64,000 nucleotides of DNA from Curvibacter cyanobacteriorum (GCF_028649475.1 NZ_JAQSIP010000001.1:434001-498000); one strand, 5' to 3'. Numbered from the stretch's first letter, positions 1 through 11,729 are shown. Notes: a model not told the origin generated them from the letters alone. Made by a program: numbers and translations.

Positions 1-610
1 TCACCGGGGTGATCTGCTCCTTGAAGTAGCCGGCAGCCGTGGCGCGCTCGGCGCGGTTGTGGCTCTCCACGGCCAGGGCGTCCTGGTCGGCGCGGGTGAT
101 GCCCCACTTGGCGGCGATGTTCTCGGCCGTCACACCCATGTGGATGGTGTGGAAGGGGTCGTGCAGGGCGCCGACCATCATGTCCACCAGCTTGGTGTCG
201 CCCATGCGGGCGCCGAAGCGGGTGGCCAGGCTGGCGTAGGGCGCGCGGCTCATGTTCTCGGCGCCGCCGCCGATCGCGATGTCGGCGTCACCCAGCAAAA
301 TGGCCTGGCTGGCCGACACGATGGCCTGCAGGCCCGAGCCGCACAGGCGGTTGACGTTGAACGCGGGCGTGCCTTCGCCGCAGCCGCCTTCGATGGCGGC
401 CACGCGCGACAGGTACATGTCGCGCGGCTCGGTGTTGACGACATGACCGAACACCACATGGCCGACGTCGGCGCCATCGACCTGGGCGCGCTTGAGCGAT
501 TCGCGCACCACCTGTGCCCCCAGGGCGGTGGGCGGGATGTCTTTGAGGCTGCCGCCAAAAGTACCGATGGCGGTGCGCACACCGCTGACCACAACAACTT
601 CACGGGCCAT
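1..610 (-). CDS. bktB: Acetyl-CoA acyltransferase (BktB-like beta-ketothiolase), C-terminus cut by window edge
   Basis: Thiolase that condenses or cleaves acyl-CoA units, likely in polyhydroxyalkanoate or short-chain fatty-acid metabolism. The first 203 residues are visible, roughly half of the usual 390-odd. The nucleophilic cysteine is C90 in VNRLCGSGLQ, and AIGGGAENMSRAPY is the usual thiolase signature further on. The N-terminus (MAREVVVVSGVRTAIGTFGG) closely resembles BktB of Cupriavidus as I remember it. The start is supported by an AGGAG about 8 bases upstream. The catalytic His and second Cys lie outside the window, so an acetyl-CoA-specific PhaA/AtoB role cannot be excluded. It is downstream of the SDR gene on the same strand, 158 bases away. 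Confidence 0.9.
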   Translation of the reverse strand, partial: MAREVVVVSGVRTAIGTFGGSLKDIPPTALGAQVVRESLKRAQVDGADVGHVVFGHVVNTEPRDMYLSRVAAIEGGCGEGTPAFNVNRLCGSGLQAIVSASQAILLGDADIAIGGGAENMSRAPYASLATRFGARMGDTKLVDMMVGALHDPFHTIHMGVTAENIAAKWGITRADQDALAVESHNRAERATAAGYFKEQITPV

Positions 611-768
611 GTCTTGTCTCCTGTCTGGAACAGAGTGGGGGTTGAACTGAGGGCGTCCATCTTAGCGACGGACCCTGACAGCCGACGGACACCGAGGCGA
701 CCACGCGCGCCGGGTGGCGCGGAGGTGCTTGGTGCGGGGGGCAGTGCGGTGCGGGGCCGCGGGGGCGC

Positions 769-1527
769 TCAGGCGTCGCGCACGTCGGCGACGGGGTTCT
801 GGCCAAAATCAGCGCGGTCCAGCCAGGCCAGCACGCGGCGGGCGGCCTCGTCGGCCGAGGTCAGCTGGCCATTCGCCTTGAGGGCCGCAAAGTTGCCCTG
901 GTCCGGGAAAGCCTCGACGCTGGTGCCGCGCAACTGGGCTTGCATGTCGGTGTCGATCACGCCGGGGGCCAGCGAGCAGATCTGGGCGCCGTTTGGCTTT
1001 TGCGCTTCGTCCAGCGCCACGCAGCGGCTGAAATGGTCCAGCCCGGCCTTGGCCGCGCAGTACGAGGCCTGCGACGCCATCGGGCGTCGGCCCAGGCCCG
1101 AGGAGATGTTGAGGATCTGCCGCTTGGCGCGCCAGCCTTCGGTGGTGTTCAGGAAGCTCGCGCTGAGTTGCATCGGGGCCTCCAGCCCCACGCGCAGGGC
1201 CCAGGCCACGTCCACCGCCGGGGTGGCCGACAGCGGCGCGATCGGCGGGATGACCCCCGCGTTGTTGATCAGCACCGCGCGGTCAAACTGCCGCGGGTCC
1301 AGGGTGGTCAGCCACAGGCCCAACTCGTGGGCCACGGCGTTGCCGTCGGCCAGGTCCATGGCCCATTGGATCAAGGGAATGCCTTGCGCAGTCGCCGCGG
1401 TGTCCAGCACCGGGTTGGGCTGGCGCGACAGGGTGAGCAAGGTGTTGCCGGGTTGCAGCAGTTGCTGGGCCATGGCCAAGCCCATGCCGCGCGAGGCACC
1501 GGTGATGATGTAGAGCGAGGTGGTCAT
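769..1527 (-). CDS. Short-chain dehydrogenase/reductase (SDR) family oxidoreductase
   Basis: A 252-residue classical SDR, predicted to be a cytoplasmic NAD(P)H-dependent oxidoreductase of unknown substrate. Visible motifs are the nucleotide-binding TGASRGMG (residues 9-16), NNAG (88-91) and the catalytic set S142, Y156 and K160 (YCAAK). Length is typical for the family. A G-rich stretch immediately upstream of the ATG could serve as ribosome-binding site. It lies upstream of the thiolase gene on the same strand, but the 158-base gap leaves co-transcription open. It resembles sepiapterin/benzil-reductase-like SDRs in general shape, and I would not name a substrate. Confidence 0.85.
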   Translation of the reverse strand: MTTSLYIITGASRGMGLAMAQQLLQPGNTLLTLSRQPNPVLDTAATAQGIPLIQWAMDLADGNAVAHELGLWLTTLDPRQFDRAVLINNAGVIPPIAPLSATPAVDVAWALRVGLEAPMQLSASFLNTTEGWRAKRQILNISSGLGRRPMASQASYCAAKAGLDHFSRCVALDEAQKPNGAQICSLAPGVIDTDMQAQLRGTSVEAFPDQGNFAALKANGQLTSADEAARRVLAWLDRADFGQNPVADVRDA

Positions 1528-1666
1528 CCCCCCATGCTAGCGCGGGCGCTGAAAAATGGACACTTTGTTGCCGATTGGTGCCAGTTTGCAACACTGTGGC
1601 GGCGTTGGCGGGTGGCTCGCCGTGGGCCTTCCGGGGCAGGCTGCTGGCCGGCCTGGGCGGCACGCG

Positions 1667-2590
1667 TCAGAACGGCACCGGGCTTTCGATGAACAGGGCT
1701 TGCCCGCTTTCGGGGTGTGGCAGCAGGATCTGGGTGGCGTGCAGCAACAGGCGCGGCGCGCGGGGCGTGGCGACGGGACCGCCGTACAGCCGGTCGCCCA
1801 GCATTGGGTGGCCCAGCGCCTGCAGGTGCACCCGCAACTGGTGTGAGCGTCCCGTGAACGGCTCCAGCAGCACGCGGGAGGTTTGGGCCACCGGGTCCAC
1901 CGCCAGCAGGTGCCAGTGGGTCTGGCTGGGGCGGCCCGTGGCCGCATCCACCGTGTGCAGGGGGCGGCGCTCCCAGTCGAGCGCAATGGGCAGGTCGATC
2001 AGGCCCCAATCGCCGTCGGGCGGGGTCAGGCAGCCCTGCACCACGGCCACATAGCGTTTGTCGATCTGGCGCAGTTCGAAGCTGCGGTTGAGGCGGCGCT
2101 GCGCTTCGGGGCCACGCGCCATGACGATGACGCCCGAGGTGTCCAGGTCCAGCCGGTGCACCACGCGCGCCTCCGGGAACAGGGCCTGGGCGCGGGCCGA
2201 CAGGCAGTCCTGCTTGTCCTCGCCCTTGCCGGGCACCGAGTGCATGCCCGCAGGCTTGTCGAACGCCAGCACCGATTCGTCTTCGTACAGGCACACCAGC
2301 GGCCCGGCGGGGCTCAGCAGGGTCCGGGCTGGGGGCAGGGCGGGGCCCGACAGCCAACGCTGGCGGGGTGCCGTGACCACCACCGGCGCGGGCCTCGCGG
2401 CGGCGGCCTGGGCGGCGCGCTCGCGGCGTGCGGCGCGGCCGGTCAGGGCCGGGCGATCGGTCGGCGCCTGGGGGCCCGAGGCCACCCGCGACCTGGTGGC
2501 TTTGGAGGGGGCCGCTGACGGGGTGTCCGAAGGGGCGGTGGACGGCTGGACTTGCGGGGCCGGGGCCCCGCGCAGGTGAAAAGTGACCAT
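1667..2590 (-). CDS. RluA-family RNA pseudouridine synthase
   Basis: Isomerises uridine to pseudouridine in rRNA or tRNA. The catalytic motif HRLDLDTSG is at residues 145-153 with the Asp at 148, and RYVAVVQG and the C-terminal HQLRVH segments are typical. Residues 1-95 are a Pro/Ala/Arg-rich extension not needed for the fold. The annotated ATG follows directly on a T-run that looks like the terminator of the upstream kinase gene and has no good ribosome-binding site, so the true start may be internal, for instance the GTG near residue 36. The domain arrangement (no S4 domain seen) fits RluA/TruC-like enzymes; the target site cannot be told from sequence. Confidence 0.8.
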   Translation of the reverse strand: MVTFHLRGAPAPQVQPSTAPSDTPSAAPSKATRSRVASGPQAPTDRPALTGRAARRERAAQAAAARPAPVVVTAPRQRWLSGPALPPARTLLSPAGPLVCLYEDESVLAFDKPAGMHSVPGKGEDKQDCLSARAQALFPEARVVHRLDLDTSGVIVMARGPEAQRRLNRSFELRQIDKRYVAVVQGCLTPPDGDWGLIDLPIALDWERRPLHTVDAATGRPSQTHWHLLAVDPVAQTSRVLLEPFTGRSHQLRVHLQALGHPMLGDRLYGGPVATPRAPRLLLHATQILLPHPESGQALFIESPVPF

Positions 2591-2593
2591 GGC

Positions 2594-2618
2594 AAAAAAA
2601 GCGGCGGTGCAGCGGCCG

Positions 2619-2620
<2 letters not shown>
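2594..2620 (-). terminator. Probable rho-independent terminator after the hybrid kinase
   Basis: Read on the minus strand, a 6-bp stem AGCGGC/GCCGCT with a 9-base loop is followed by a run of seven T residues. It overlaps the stop codon of the kinase gene and ends three bases before the ATG assigned to the pseudouridine synthase. The stem is short, so this is a moderate call. Confidence 0.5.
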
Positions 2621-4754
<2,134 letters not shown>

Positions 4755-4832
4755 GGGAGAGCGGTGGACGCGACGTCACAGTGTAAGTCGGGCCGCAGGT
4801 GGGACCGAGCGGCCCGGGCCAGCTCGGCCCAG

Positions 4833-5513
4833 TCAGAACCGGATGCCTGCCGGGTTGCTGGGGCTGTTGCGCTGCGGCACCACGGGCAGGTCGGCCGGCT
4901 TGCGTTCGCTGGCCGCGGCGGCGGGCGTGGGGGCCGCGGGCGCCTCGGCCGGGGCCAGCGCCACCGGGGGCGGGCGGCGGTAGGCCGGGGGCAGGGCGGC
5001 TTGGCGGGGGTAGCCCGCGGCGTCGAGGTAGGTCGACCACTCGGACTCCTGCAGGCCCTTGAGCACCTGGCTCCCAATCGACAGCGAGGGCACGGTGTCG
5101 CCACCACTGAGCTTTTTGAGGGCTTCGACGTCGGCCTTGGTGGTGACGGTTTTCTCCGTGAACGGGATGCCGCGGCGGATCAGCACCTGGCGGGCTTCCT
5201 CGCACAGGCTGCAGTCGCGTGTGGTGTAGACCGTCACCGGGTACTGGTTGGCCACCTGGCGCAGCTCGCTGGGCAGGGCGCTGTTGGCATCGCTGGTGCC
5301 GCCGAGCTGGCGCACCGGTGCGGCCTTGTCGCTGGGCTTTTCAGGCGGGCGGTCGGAGAACGTCACCTTGCCGTCAGGCCCCACGATGCGGTACACCTGC
5401 TGCGCCTGCAGTGTGGCCAGCGGCAGCAGGCCCAGGCCCAAGGCCACGGCACACCAGCGCAGCGCAGGCCCCGCCGCGCGGGGAAGGGAGGTCAGCGGTT
5501 GGAAGGACTTCAT
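4833..5513 (-). CDS. Secreted DUF4124 plus glutaredoxin-domain protein
   Basis: A 226-residue protein with an N-terminal signal peptide (hydrophobic stretch ending LATLQAQ), then a DUF4124 segment (QVYRIVGPDGKVTFSDRPP), then a glutaredoxin fold with the redox motif CSLC in VTVYTTRDCSLCEEA, the cis-Pro region TVPSLSIG, and a Pro/Ala-rich tail. This points to a periplasmic thiol-disulfide protein, common in Burkholderiales but of unknown partner. The gap to the kinase start is 78 bases on the same strand. No experimental role is known to me. Confidence 0.82.
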   Translation of the reverse strand: MKSFQPLTSLPRAAGPALRWCAVALGLGLLPLATLQAQQVYRIVGPDGKVTFSDRPPEKPSDKAAPVRQLGGTSDANSALPSELRQVANQYPVTVYTTRDCSLCEEARQVLIRRGIPFTEKTVTTKADVEALKKLSGGDTVPSLSIGSQVLKGLQESEWSTYLDAAGYPRQAALPPAYRRPPPVALAPAEAPAAPTPAAAASERKPADLPVVPQRNSPSNPAGIRF

Positions 5514-5553
5514 GGGCAGGTTCCAGAACGCGGGAGACCGCAGGGGCCCCGAC

Positions 5554-7575
5554 TCAGTTCATGCCCTGGTGGCGCAGCAGCGCCTCCAGGCTGGGCTCGC
5601 GACCGCGGAAAGCCTTGAACGACTCCATCGCCGGGCGGCTGCCGCCGGCTTCCAGGATCGATTGGCGGTAGCGGCGACCCGTTTCGGGGTTGTGGCTGCC
5701 ATCGGCCAGCGGGGTTTCCTCAAAGGCGGCATAGGCGTCGGCGCTCAGCACTTCGGCCCACTTGTAGCTGTAGTAGCCGGCAGCGTAACCGCCCGCGAAG
5801 ATGTGGCTGAAGGTGTGTGCGGTGCGGCTGAACGGCGGCGGTTGCAGCAGCGCGACCTCGGCGCGCACCGCCGCCTGCACCTGCATGAAGGTGTCGGGCG
5901 CGTCGGCGCGGGTGTGCAGTTCCATGTCGAACAGCGCAAACTCGAGCTGGCGCAGGGTGCCCAGGCCGCTTTGGTAGTTCTTGCCGGCGATCATTTTGTC
6001 GAACAGCGCGCGCGGCAGCGGTTCGCCGGTGTCCACATGGGCGGTCATGTGGCGCAGCACGTCCCATTCCCAGCAGAAGTTTTCCATGAACTGGCTGGGC
6101 AGCTCGACCGCGTCCCATTCGACGCCGCTGATGCCCGAGACATCGCGCTCGTTGACCTGGGTCAGCAAGTGGTGCAGGCCGTGGCCGAACTCGTGGAACA
6201 GGGTGATGACGTCGTCGTGCGTCAGCAGTGCTGGCTTGTCGCCGACGCCGGCGGCAAAGTTGCACACCAGGTGGGCCACCGGGGTTTGCAGCTGGCCGGT
6301 GTCGGGGCGCAGCCAGCGCGCGCGCACATCGTCCATCCAGGCGCCGCCGCGCTTGCCGGTGCGCGCGGGTTGGTCGAGGTAGAACTGGCCGACCAACTGG
6401 CCGCCGCGCTCGATGCGGTAGAACTCGACCGCCGGGTGCCAGACCGGGGCCTGGTCGCGGTGGATGCTGACCTCGAACAAGGTTTCGATGATCTTGAACA
6501 GGCCACCCAACACCTTGGGTGCGGTGAAGTACTCCTTGACCTCCTGCTCGCTGAAGGCGTAGCGGGCTTCCTTGAGCTTTTCGCCGATGTACGGCCAGTC
6601 CCAGGGTTGCGGGTCGGCCAGGCCGAGCTCGGCGGCCGCAAAGGCGCGCATGTCGGCCACGTCTTTTTCAGCGTAGGGGCGGGCCTTGCGTCCGAGGTCG
6701 CGCAGGAAGTCGGTGACCTGCTGGGGCGACTGGGCCATCTTGGGCACCAGCGAGACCTCGCCGAAGTTCTGGTAGCCGAGCAGCTGGGCTTCTTCGTGGC
6801 GCAGGGCCAGGATCTCGCGGATCAGCGGCGTGTTGTCAAAGCGCGGATCGCCGAGTTCGCTGGCGCGCGTGACGTAGGCGGTGTAGAGCTTCTCGCGCAG
6901 CGCGCTGCTGTGCGCGTACTGCATCACCGGCAGGTAGCTGGGCATCTTCAGCGTCAGCTTGTAGCCGGCCTTGCCTTCAGCCTCGGCGGCCTGCCGGGCG
7001 GCCTGCACCACGTCGGCGGGCACGCCGGCGAGTTCGTCTTCGGTGGCGTAGTAGCTGAAGGCGTCGGTGGCGTCGAGCGCGTTCTCGCTGAACTTCTGGG
7101 TCACCTCGGCGTGGCGCTCCTGGATCTGCGCGAAGCGTTCACGTGCGGCACCCTGCAGCTCGGCACCCGACAGCACAAAGTTGCGCACCGCGTTGAGGTG
7201 GGCCTGTGCTTGTTCCGAGGTCAGTGTGGCGGGGTCGATGGCCTTGTACTTGGCGTACAGGCGTTCGTCGGCGCCCAGGCGGGTCCAGAACTCGGTGACA
7301 CGGGGCAGGGCCTCATTGTAGGCGGCCCGCAGCTCGGGCGTGTCGGCCACGGAGTTCAGGTGGCTGATCGCGCCCCAGGCGCGGCCCAGGCGCTCGGTGG
7401 ACACATCGAGCACGCGGGCGATGGCTTGCCAATCGGCTGCAAAGCTGGGGGCAGTGACGGTTTCCAGGGCCTGGTCGGCTTCGGCCAGCAGCACGTCCAT
7501 GGCCGGGGCCACATGCTCAGGTCGGATTTGGTCGAACAGGGGAAGGCCGGTGAAATCGAGAAGTGGATTGCTCAT
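5554..7575 (-). CDS. prlC: M3-family zinc oligopeptidase (oligopeptidase A-like)
   Basis: A cytoplasmic metallopeptidase of about 673 residues that degrades short peptides, including cleaved signal peptides in relatives. The zinc site HEFGH is seen in TLFHEFGHGLHHLLT, and the C-terminal GYAAGYYSYKWAEVLSADAY is characteristic of M3 enzymes. I placed the start at MSNPLLDFTGLPLF because it matches family N-termini; a longer frame would run 47 bases into folD. It follows folD with a 31-base gap on the same strand, so the two are probably co-transcribed. Length matches the family (about 680). Confidence 0.92.
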   Translation of the reverse strand: MSNPLLDFTGLPLFDQIRPEHVAPAMDVLLAEADQALETVTAPSFAADWQAIARVLDVSTERLGRAWGAISHLNSVADTPELRAAYNEALPRVTEFWTRLGADERLYAKYKAIDPATLTSEQAQAHLNAVRNFVLSGAELQGAARERFAQIQERHAEVTQKFSENALDATDAFSYYATEDELAGVPADVVQAARQAAEAEGKAGYKLTLKMPSYLPVMQYAHSSALREKLYTAYVTRASELGDPRFDNTPLIREILALRHEEAQLLGYQNFGEVSLVPKMAQSPQQVTDFLRDLGRKARPYAEKDVADMRAFAAAELGLADPQPWDWPYIGEKLKEARYAFSEQEVKEYFTAPKVLGGLFKIIETLFEVSIHRDQAPVWHPAVEFYRIERGGQLVGQFYLDQPARTGKRGGAWMDDVRARWLRPDTGQLQTPVAHLVCNFAAGVGDKPALLTHDDVITLFHEFGHGLHHLLTQVNERDVSGISGVEWDAVELPSQFMENFCWEWDVLRHMTAHVDTGEPLPRALFDKMIAGKNYQSGLGTLRQLEFALFDMELHTRADAPDTFMQVQAAVRAEVALLQPPPFSRTAHTFSHIFAGGYAAGYYSYKWAEVLSADAYAAFEETPLADGSHNPETGRRYRQSILEAGGSRPAMESFKAFRGREPSLEALLRHQGMN

Positions 7576-7606
7576 GCTTTGGATGTTGGCGCCGGGTGGT
7601 CGGTCT

Positions 7607-8464
7607 TCAAGCCCCTGCTGCAGCCCGTTCAGCAGCTTCGAGGGTGTTGACAAGCAACATGGTAATGGTCATCGGGCCGACACCGCCGGGCACCGGCGTG
7701 ATGTGGCTGGCGACCTGGCGCACGCCGTCGAAATCGACGTCGCCGCACAGCTTGCCTTCGTCATTGCGGTTCATGCCCACGTCCAGCACCACGGCGCCGG
7801 GCTTGACCATGTCGGCGGTCAGCACATTGCGCTTGCCCACGGCGGCGACGATCACGTCGGCCTGCAGCGTCTGGGCCTTGAGGTCCTGGGTGGCGCTGTG
7901 GCAGATGGTCACGGTGGCGTTCTTTTGCAGCAGCATCAGGGCCATCGGCTTGCCGACGATGTTGCTGCGCCCGATCACCACGGCGTGCTTGCCCTTGAGG
8001 TCGTAGCCGATGGATTCGAGCATCTTCATGCAGCCGTAGGGCGTGCAGGGCCAGAAGCCGGGCATGCCGGTCATCAGGGCGCCGGCGCTGGCGATGTGGA
8101 AGCCGTCCACGTCCTTGAGCGGCGAGATGGCTTCGATGACTTTCTGGGCGTCGATGTGCGCGGGCAGGGGCAGCTGCACCAGGATGCCGTGGATGCTGGG
8201 GTCGTTGTTCAGGGCCTCGACGCGGGCCAGCAGGTCGGCCTCGCTCATGTCGGCGGCGTATTTTTCGAGCACCGAGTGCAGGCCGCTGTCTTCGCAGGCC
8301 TTGACCTTGTTGCGCACGTACACCTGACTGGCCGGGTTGTCACCCACCAGCACCACCGCCAGGCCGGGCGTCACGCCGCGGGCCTGGAGGGCGCTGGCGC
8401 GCTGGGCGACTTCGGTGCGCAGTTGCTTGGAGAGGGCGTTGCCGTCGATGAGTTGGGCGGTCAT
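7607..8464 (-). CDS. folD: Bifunctional methylenetetrahydrofolate dehydrogenase/cyclohydrolase FolD
   Basis: Interconverts 5,10-methylene-THF, methenyl-THF and 10-formyl-THF in one-carbon metabolism. The 285-residue protein has the full FolD signature: [13 protein letters not shown] with the catalytic Lys, [10 protein letters not shown], and [15 protein letters not shown] for the NADP site, ending with [11 protein letters not shown]. Length is typical. It sits downstream of a terminator-like hairpin that closes the two-component operon and upstream of the oligopeptidase gene. Confidence 0.97.
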   Translation of the reverse strand: MTAQLIDGNALSKQLRTEVAQRASALQARGVTPGLAVVLVGDNPASQVYVRNKVKACEDSGLHSVLEKYAADMSEADLLARVEALNNDPSIHGILVQLPLPAHIDAQKVIEAISPLKDVDGFHIASAGALMTGMPGFWPCTPYGCMKMLESIGYDLKGKHAVVIGRSNIVGKPMALMLLQKNATVTICHSATQDLKAQTLQADVIVAAVGKRNVLTADMVKPGAVVLDVGMNRNDEGKLCGDVDFDGVRQVASHITPVPGGVGPMTITMLLVNTLEAAERAAAGA

Positions 8465-8483
8465 GGTGTTTGGATTTTCAAGT

Positions 8484-8517
8484 AAAAACGCCCGCTGCGG
8501 GTGATCCCAAGCGGGCG
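8484..8517 (-). terminator. Rho-independent terminator after the response regulator gene
   Basis: On the minus strand a perfect 7-bp stem CGCCCGC/GCGGGCG with a 15-base loop is followed by five T residues. It lies between the stop of the response regulator and the start of folD, so the two-component genes and folD form separate transcription units. Confidence 0.75.
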
Positions 8518-8552
8518 AAGTGGGCTATGACGTTGATAGCAAAAATGCGGGA

Positions 8553-9179
8553 TCAGGCTTTCGGGGCGTTCTGTCCCAGCGCAATCTTGAGCAGGTCGGC
8601 CACGGTGTTGGCGTTGAGCTTTTCCATGATGTTGGCGCGGTGCGCCTCGACCGTCTTGATGCTGATGCCCAGGTCGTCGGCGATTTGCTTGTTGAGGCGG
8701 CCGGCCACGATGCGTTCGAGCACCTGGGCTTCACGCGAGGTCAGCTTGGACAGCAGCGCATCGCGGCTGGCGGCTTGCTGGTACTCGCTGAACGCGCCCT
8801 TGGCGTGTTCGAGCATGCGCTCGACCAGGCTCAGCAGTTCTTCTTCCTTGAAGGGCTTCTGGATGAAGTCCATGGCGCCCTTCTTCATGGTGTTGACGGC
8901 CATGGGCACGTCGCCGTGGCCGGTGATGAAGACGATGGGCAGCGGCGAGCGGCGTTCCAGCAGGCGGTCTTGCAGCTCCAGACCCGTCATGCCACCCATG
9001 CGGATGTCGACGATCAGGCAGGCGACTTCGCGCGGGTCGTAACGGCTCAGAAAGGCTTCGGCGGATTCAAAGCAGCGAACCCGGTAATCCTTGCCCTCCA
9101 GCAACCATTGCAGGGAATCACGGACGGCTTCGTCGTCATCGACGACATACACAGTGCCCTTCTTCGGAATCAAACTCAT
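8553..9179 (-). CDS. FixJ/NarL-type response regulator
   Basis: A 208-residue regulator. The N-terminal receiver domain has the acidic pair in VYVVDDDEAV, phospho-acceptor Asp in CLIVDIRMGG, Thr in VFITGHGD and Lys in FIQKPF. The C-terminal LuxR-type HTH covers about residues 140-200 (LTSREAQVLERIVAG, IKTVEAHRANIMEKL). The GHGDVPMAV segment is typical of the FixJ/TtrR/DctR class. Its start lies 3 bases after the stop of the histidine kinase gene, so the two are co-transcribed and form a cognate pair. Target genes are unknown; the adjacent divergent pyruvate dehydrogenase operon is a candidate only by position. Confidence 0.92.
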   Translation of the reverse strand: MSLIPKKGTVYVVDDDEAVRDSLQWLLEGKDYRVRCFESAEAFLSRYDPREVACLIVDIRMGGMTGLELQDRLLERRSPLPIVFITGHGDVPMAVNTMKKGAMDFIQKPFKEEELLSLVERMLEHAKGAFSEYQQAASRDALLSKLTSREAQVLERIVAGRLNKQIADDLGISIKTVEAHRANIMEKLNANTVADLLKIALGQNAPKA

Positions 9180-9182
9180 GCG

Positions 9183-11729
9183 TTACCCCAGGATCCTTGT
9201 CTGTTCGGCAGAACTTGTGGCGCTTTCAAGCGGCTGTTGTGTCACGGGCAGCCAGAAGGAGAACCGGCAGCCTGTGATGTCGGCGCCATTGTAGAGGTTC
9301 TCGGCCTCCATCCGGCCGCTGTGCGACTCGATGATGGAGCGGCACAGGTTCAGCCCGATGCCCATGCCTTCGACCTTGGTCGAGAAGAACGCTTCATAGA
9401 GCCGCTCCATCACTTCGGGGGCCAGGCCCCCCCCGGTGTCGACGACCGAAAACTCCACCGCGTTGAGCCCGTCCACCTGGCGCGGCACCACGCGCAGCTC
9501 GACGCTGCGGCGCGGCGGCGGGCGGTTGGCAGCGTCGATCGATTCGGACGCGTTCTTCATCAGGTTGACCAGCACCTGCTCGATCAGGATCGGGTCGACC
9601 ACCAGGCGCGGCAGGCGCGCGGCCACGTAATAGCTCAGGCGCACGCTGCGGCGGCGCAGTTCGATCTCGGCCAGCTCGACCGCTTCGCTGACCATCTCGG
9701 TCACGTCTGACAGCGTGCGGTTGGGCTCGCTGCGCTTCACGAAGGAGCGGATGCGCTGGATGATCTGGCCCGCGCGCTGGGCCTGCTTGGAGGTCTTCTC
9801 CAGCGCGGTCAGCAAGGCCTCCTCGGTGATCTGCTGGTCGCGGATGCGCGACAGCATGCCATTGCAGTAGTTGTTGATGGCGGTCAAGGGCTGGTTCAGC
9901 TCGTGCGCCACGCTGGACGCCATCTCGCCCATGGTGATCAGGCGGCTGGCGGTCTGGGCCCGCTCGGCCTGGGCCGCAGCCTGCTCCTCGGCCTGGCGAC
10001 GCGGCGTGATGTCGGTGGCGATCACCATCTGCGCCAGGCGCCCGTCGACCCAGTTCAGGTAGCGCGATCGCACTTCGAGCCATTTGCCGAGCTCGGGCAC
10101 AAAGATCTCGGCGTTCTCGGTCTGTGCCGCGGTCAGCGACTCGGTGGGCAGACCGGCCAGGCCGTCCACATCGTCGAGCGACTGCTCCTGGGTGCGCGTG
10201 GTGGGCACGCCGGCCTGGGCCACCAGGTGCAGGTGGCCACCCGTGTGGGCACCGAACCAGAGCCGGTAGAGCTTGTTGGCAAACAGCAGTTCCTCGCTGC
10301 CCAGCGGGGCCACCGACACCGAGGCGTCCAGCGCTTCCAGCACGATGGTGAAGCGCTCGTACGAGGCCGAGAGCTGCTCGCGGATGCGGTTGGGCTCGGT
10401 GATGTCGGTCATCGAGGTCATCCAGCCGGTTTGCTGGCCGTGGGCGTCCACCAGCGGCGACACATACAGGCGGGCGTCGAACAGCGCGCCGTTCTTGCGC
10501 TTGACCTTGACCTGGAAGCCCCCTTGGATGGTTTTGCCCGACAGCTCGTCGCGCAGGCGCGCCGACAGCGCCGCGTGGTCCTCTTCGGGCCAGTACGAGA
10601 ACGGGGGCATCTGGCCGACCAGTTCCTGTTCGGTCCAGCCCGTCATCTGGCAGAAGGCCGCGTTCACGTAAGTGACCTTGCCATTCATGTCCATGGCGCG
10701 CATGCCGGTCAGGATGGAGTTCTCCATCGCGCGGCGGAAATTGGTCTCGGCCACCAGGGCTTCCTGGGCGCGCACGCGGCGCCGGGTGTGGCGCCAGTTG
10801 GCGATCAGCATCCAGGCCGTCATGGCGCTGAGCACGCCCACCAACCAGAACTGGCCGCTGCCGATCAGCCCCAGCGAGGTGCGGTAACCCTGGGCCCGCA
10901 GCAGCAGGCTGTTGCCGACCGGGGACACGGGCACTTCGAATTCATTGGCCTTGACGGCCCAGGGCAGCAACTGCGTGGCCTTGCTGCGCGGCGGTAGGGC
11001 CGACCCCGCCAGCACATGGCCTTGCGCGTCGACCAGGGCGACGGCGTACTTGGCCAGCACCTCGGTGGGGGCGCCATAGCGCAGCAGGCCGTCCACCGAG
11101 TACTCGCCGGCGATCACGCCGGCAAAGCGGCCCTGGTCGTTGAGCGGCACGTGCAGTTGCAGTTGGGCCCCGTCTTCGGCACTGCCGGATGGGGGCGAGT
11201 AGACCGGCTGCTGCAGGTCCTTGGTCAGGCTGAAGGTGGCTTCGGTTTCGCCCCGCTTGAGCACCTCGCCCACGCTCAGCAGTTGGGCGCCGGGCACGGT
11301 GGGGGCCGCGCGGGTGGCACGCACCCGGCCTTTTTCGTCGATCCAGCTGAGCATTTGCAGCTCGGGGTACTGGTTGATCAAACCGTCGGCGCGGGTGTTG
11401 AAGTCGTTGCGGTTGAGCTCGCGGTTCGACACGTCACGGGCCAGCCGCATGAGCTGTTCCTGGCGCTCCAGCAGGCGCAGGCGCAGGCGCTGCTGCGCGT
11501 ACTCGACATCGCGTTTGACGGCTTCTTGTTCGCGCTCGATTTCTTCGGCGCGCAGGTACAGGATGGCGGCGGCAATGGCGGCCAGGAACAGCAGCACGGC
11601 CACCAGCGGGGCCAGCATGGCAAAGCGGTCTTGGCGGTTCGGCGACTGACGGCCCCACCAGCGTCGGGTCCACGCCACAGTGCGCCACGGGCCGCGCAGG
11701 CGAGGGGCGGCAGGTTCAGGGGTTTGCAT
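9183..11729 (-). CDS. Membrane sensor histidine kinase with periplasmic sensor and PAS domains
   Basis: An 848-residue inner-membrane kinase. The first transmembrane helix is near residues 37-59, followed by a predicted periplasmic sensor region of about 240 residues (a double-Cache-like fold is possible), a second helix near 300-320, two PAS domains, and a HisKA/HATPase core. The phospho-accepting His is H609 in HELNQPLTAINNY, the N-box is NLMKNASESI and the G-box GMGIGLNLC. This is the DctB/FixL-like subfamily (HELNQPL). It heads the operon with the FixJ-type regulator and is divergent from aceE with 171 bases between starts. Organic-acid sensing would suit the context but is inference. Confidence 0.9.
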   Translation of the reverse strand: MQTPEPAAPRLRGPWRTVAWTRRWWGRQSPNRQDRFAMLAPLVAVLLFLAAIAAAILYLRAEEIEREQEAVKRDVEYAQQRLRLRLLERQEQLMRLARDVSNRELNRNDFNTRADGLINQYPELQMLSWIDEKGRVRATRAAPTVPGAQLLSVGEVLKRGETEATFSLTKDLQQPVYSPPSGSAEDGAQLQLHVPLNDQGRFAGVIAGEYSVDGLLRYGAPTEVLAKYAVALVDAQGHVLAGSALPPRSKATQLLPWAVKANEFEVPVSPVGNSLLLRAQGYRTSLGLIGSGQFWLVGVLSAMTAWMLIANWRHTRRRVRAQEALVAETNFRRAMENSILTGMRAMDMNGKVTYVNAAFCQMTGWTEQELVGQMPPFSYWPEEDHAALSARLRDELSGKTIQGGFQVKVKRKNGALFDARLYVSPLVDAHGQQTGWMTSMTDITEPNRIREQLSASYERFTIVLEALDASVSVAPLGSEELLFANKLYRLWFGAHTGGHLHLVAQAGVPTTRTQEQSLDDVDGLAGLPTESLTAAQTENAEIFVPELGKWLEVRSRYLNWVDGRLAQMVIATDITPRRQAEEQAAAQAERAQTASRLITMGEMASSVAHELNQPLTAINNYCNGMLSRIRDQQITEEALLTALEKTSKQAQRAGQIIQRIRSFVKRSEPNRTLSDVTEMVSEAVELAEIELRRRSVRLSYYVAARLPRLVVDPILIEQVLVNLMKNASESIDAANRPPPRRSVELRVVPRQVDGLNAVEFSVVDTGGGLAPEVMERLYEAFFSTKVEGMGIGLNLCRSIIESHSGRMEAENLYNGADITGCRFSFWLPVTQQPLESATSSAEQTRILG

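Noticed and set aside
1560-1610. A sigma-54-like TGGCAC-N-GGCA sequence on the minus strand upstream of the SDR gene
   Set aside because: The spacing between the GG and GC elements is one base short of the -24/-12 rule and no activator gene is nearby.
5248-7650. An 800-codon plus-strand frame opposite the oligopeptidase
   Set aside because: High GC makes long open antisense frames; composition is unlike proteins and the M3 peptidase is certain.
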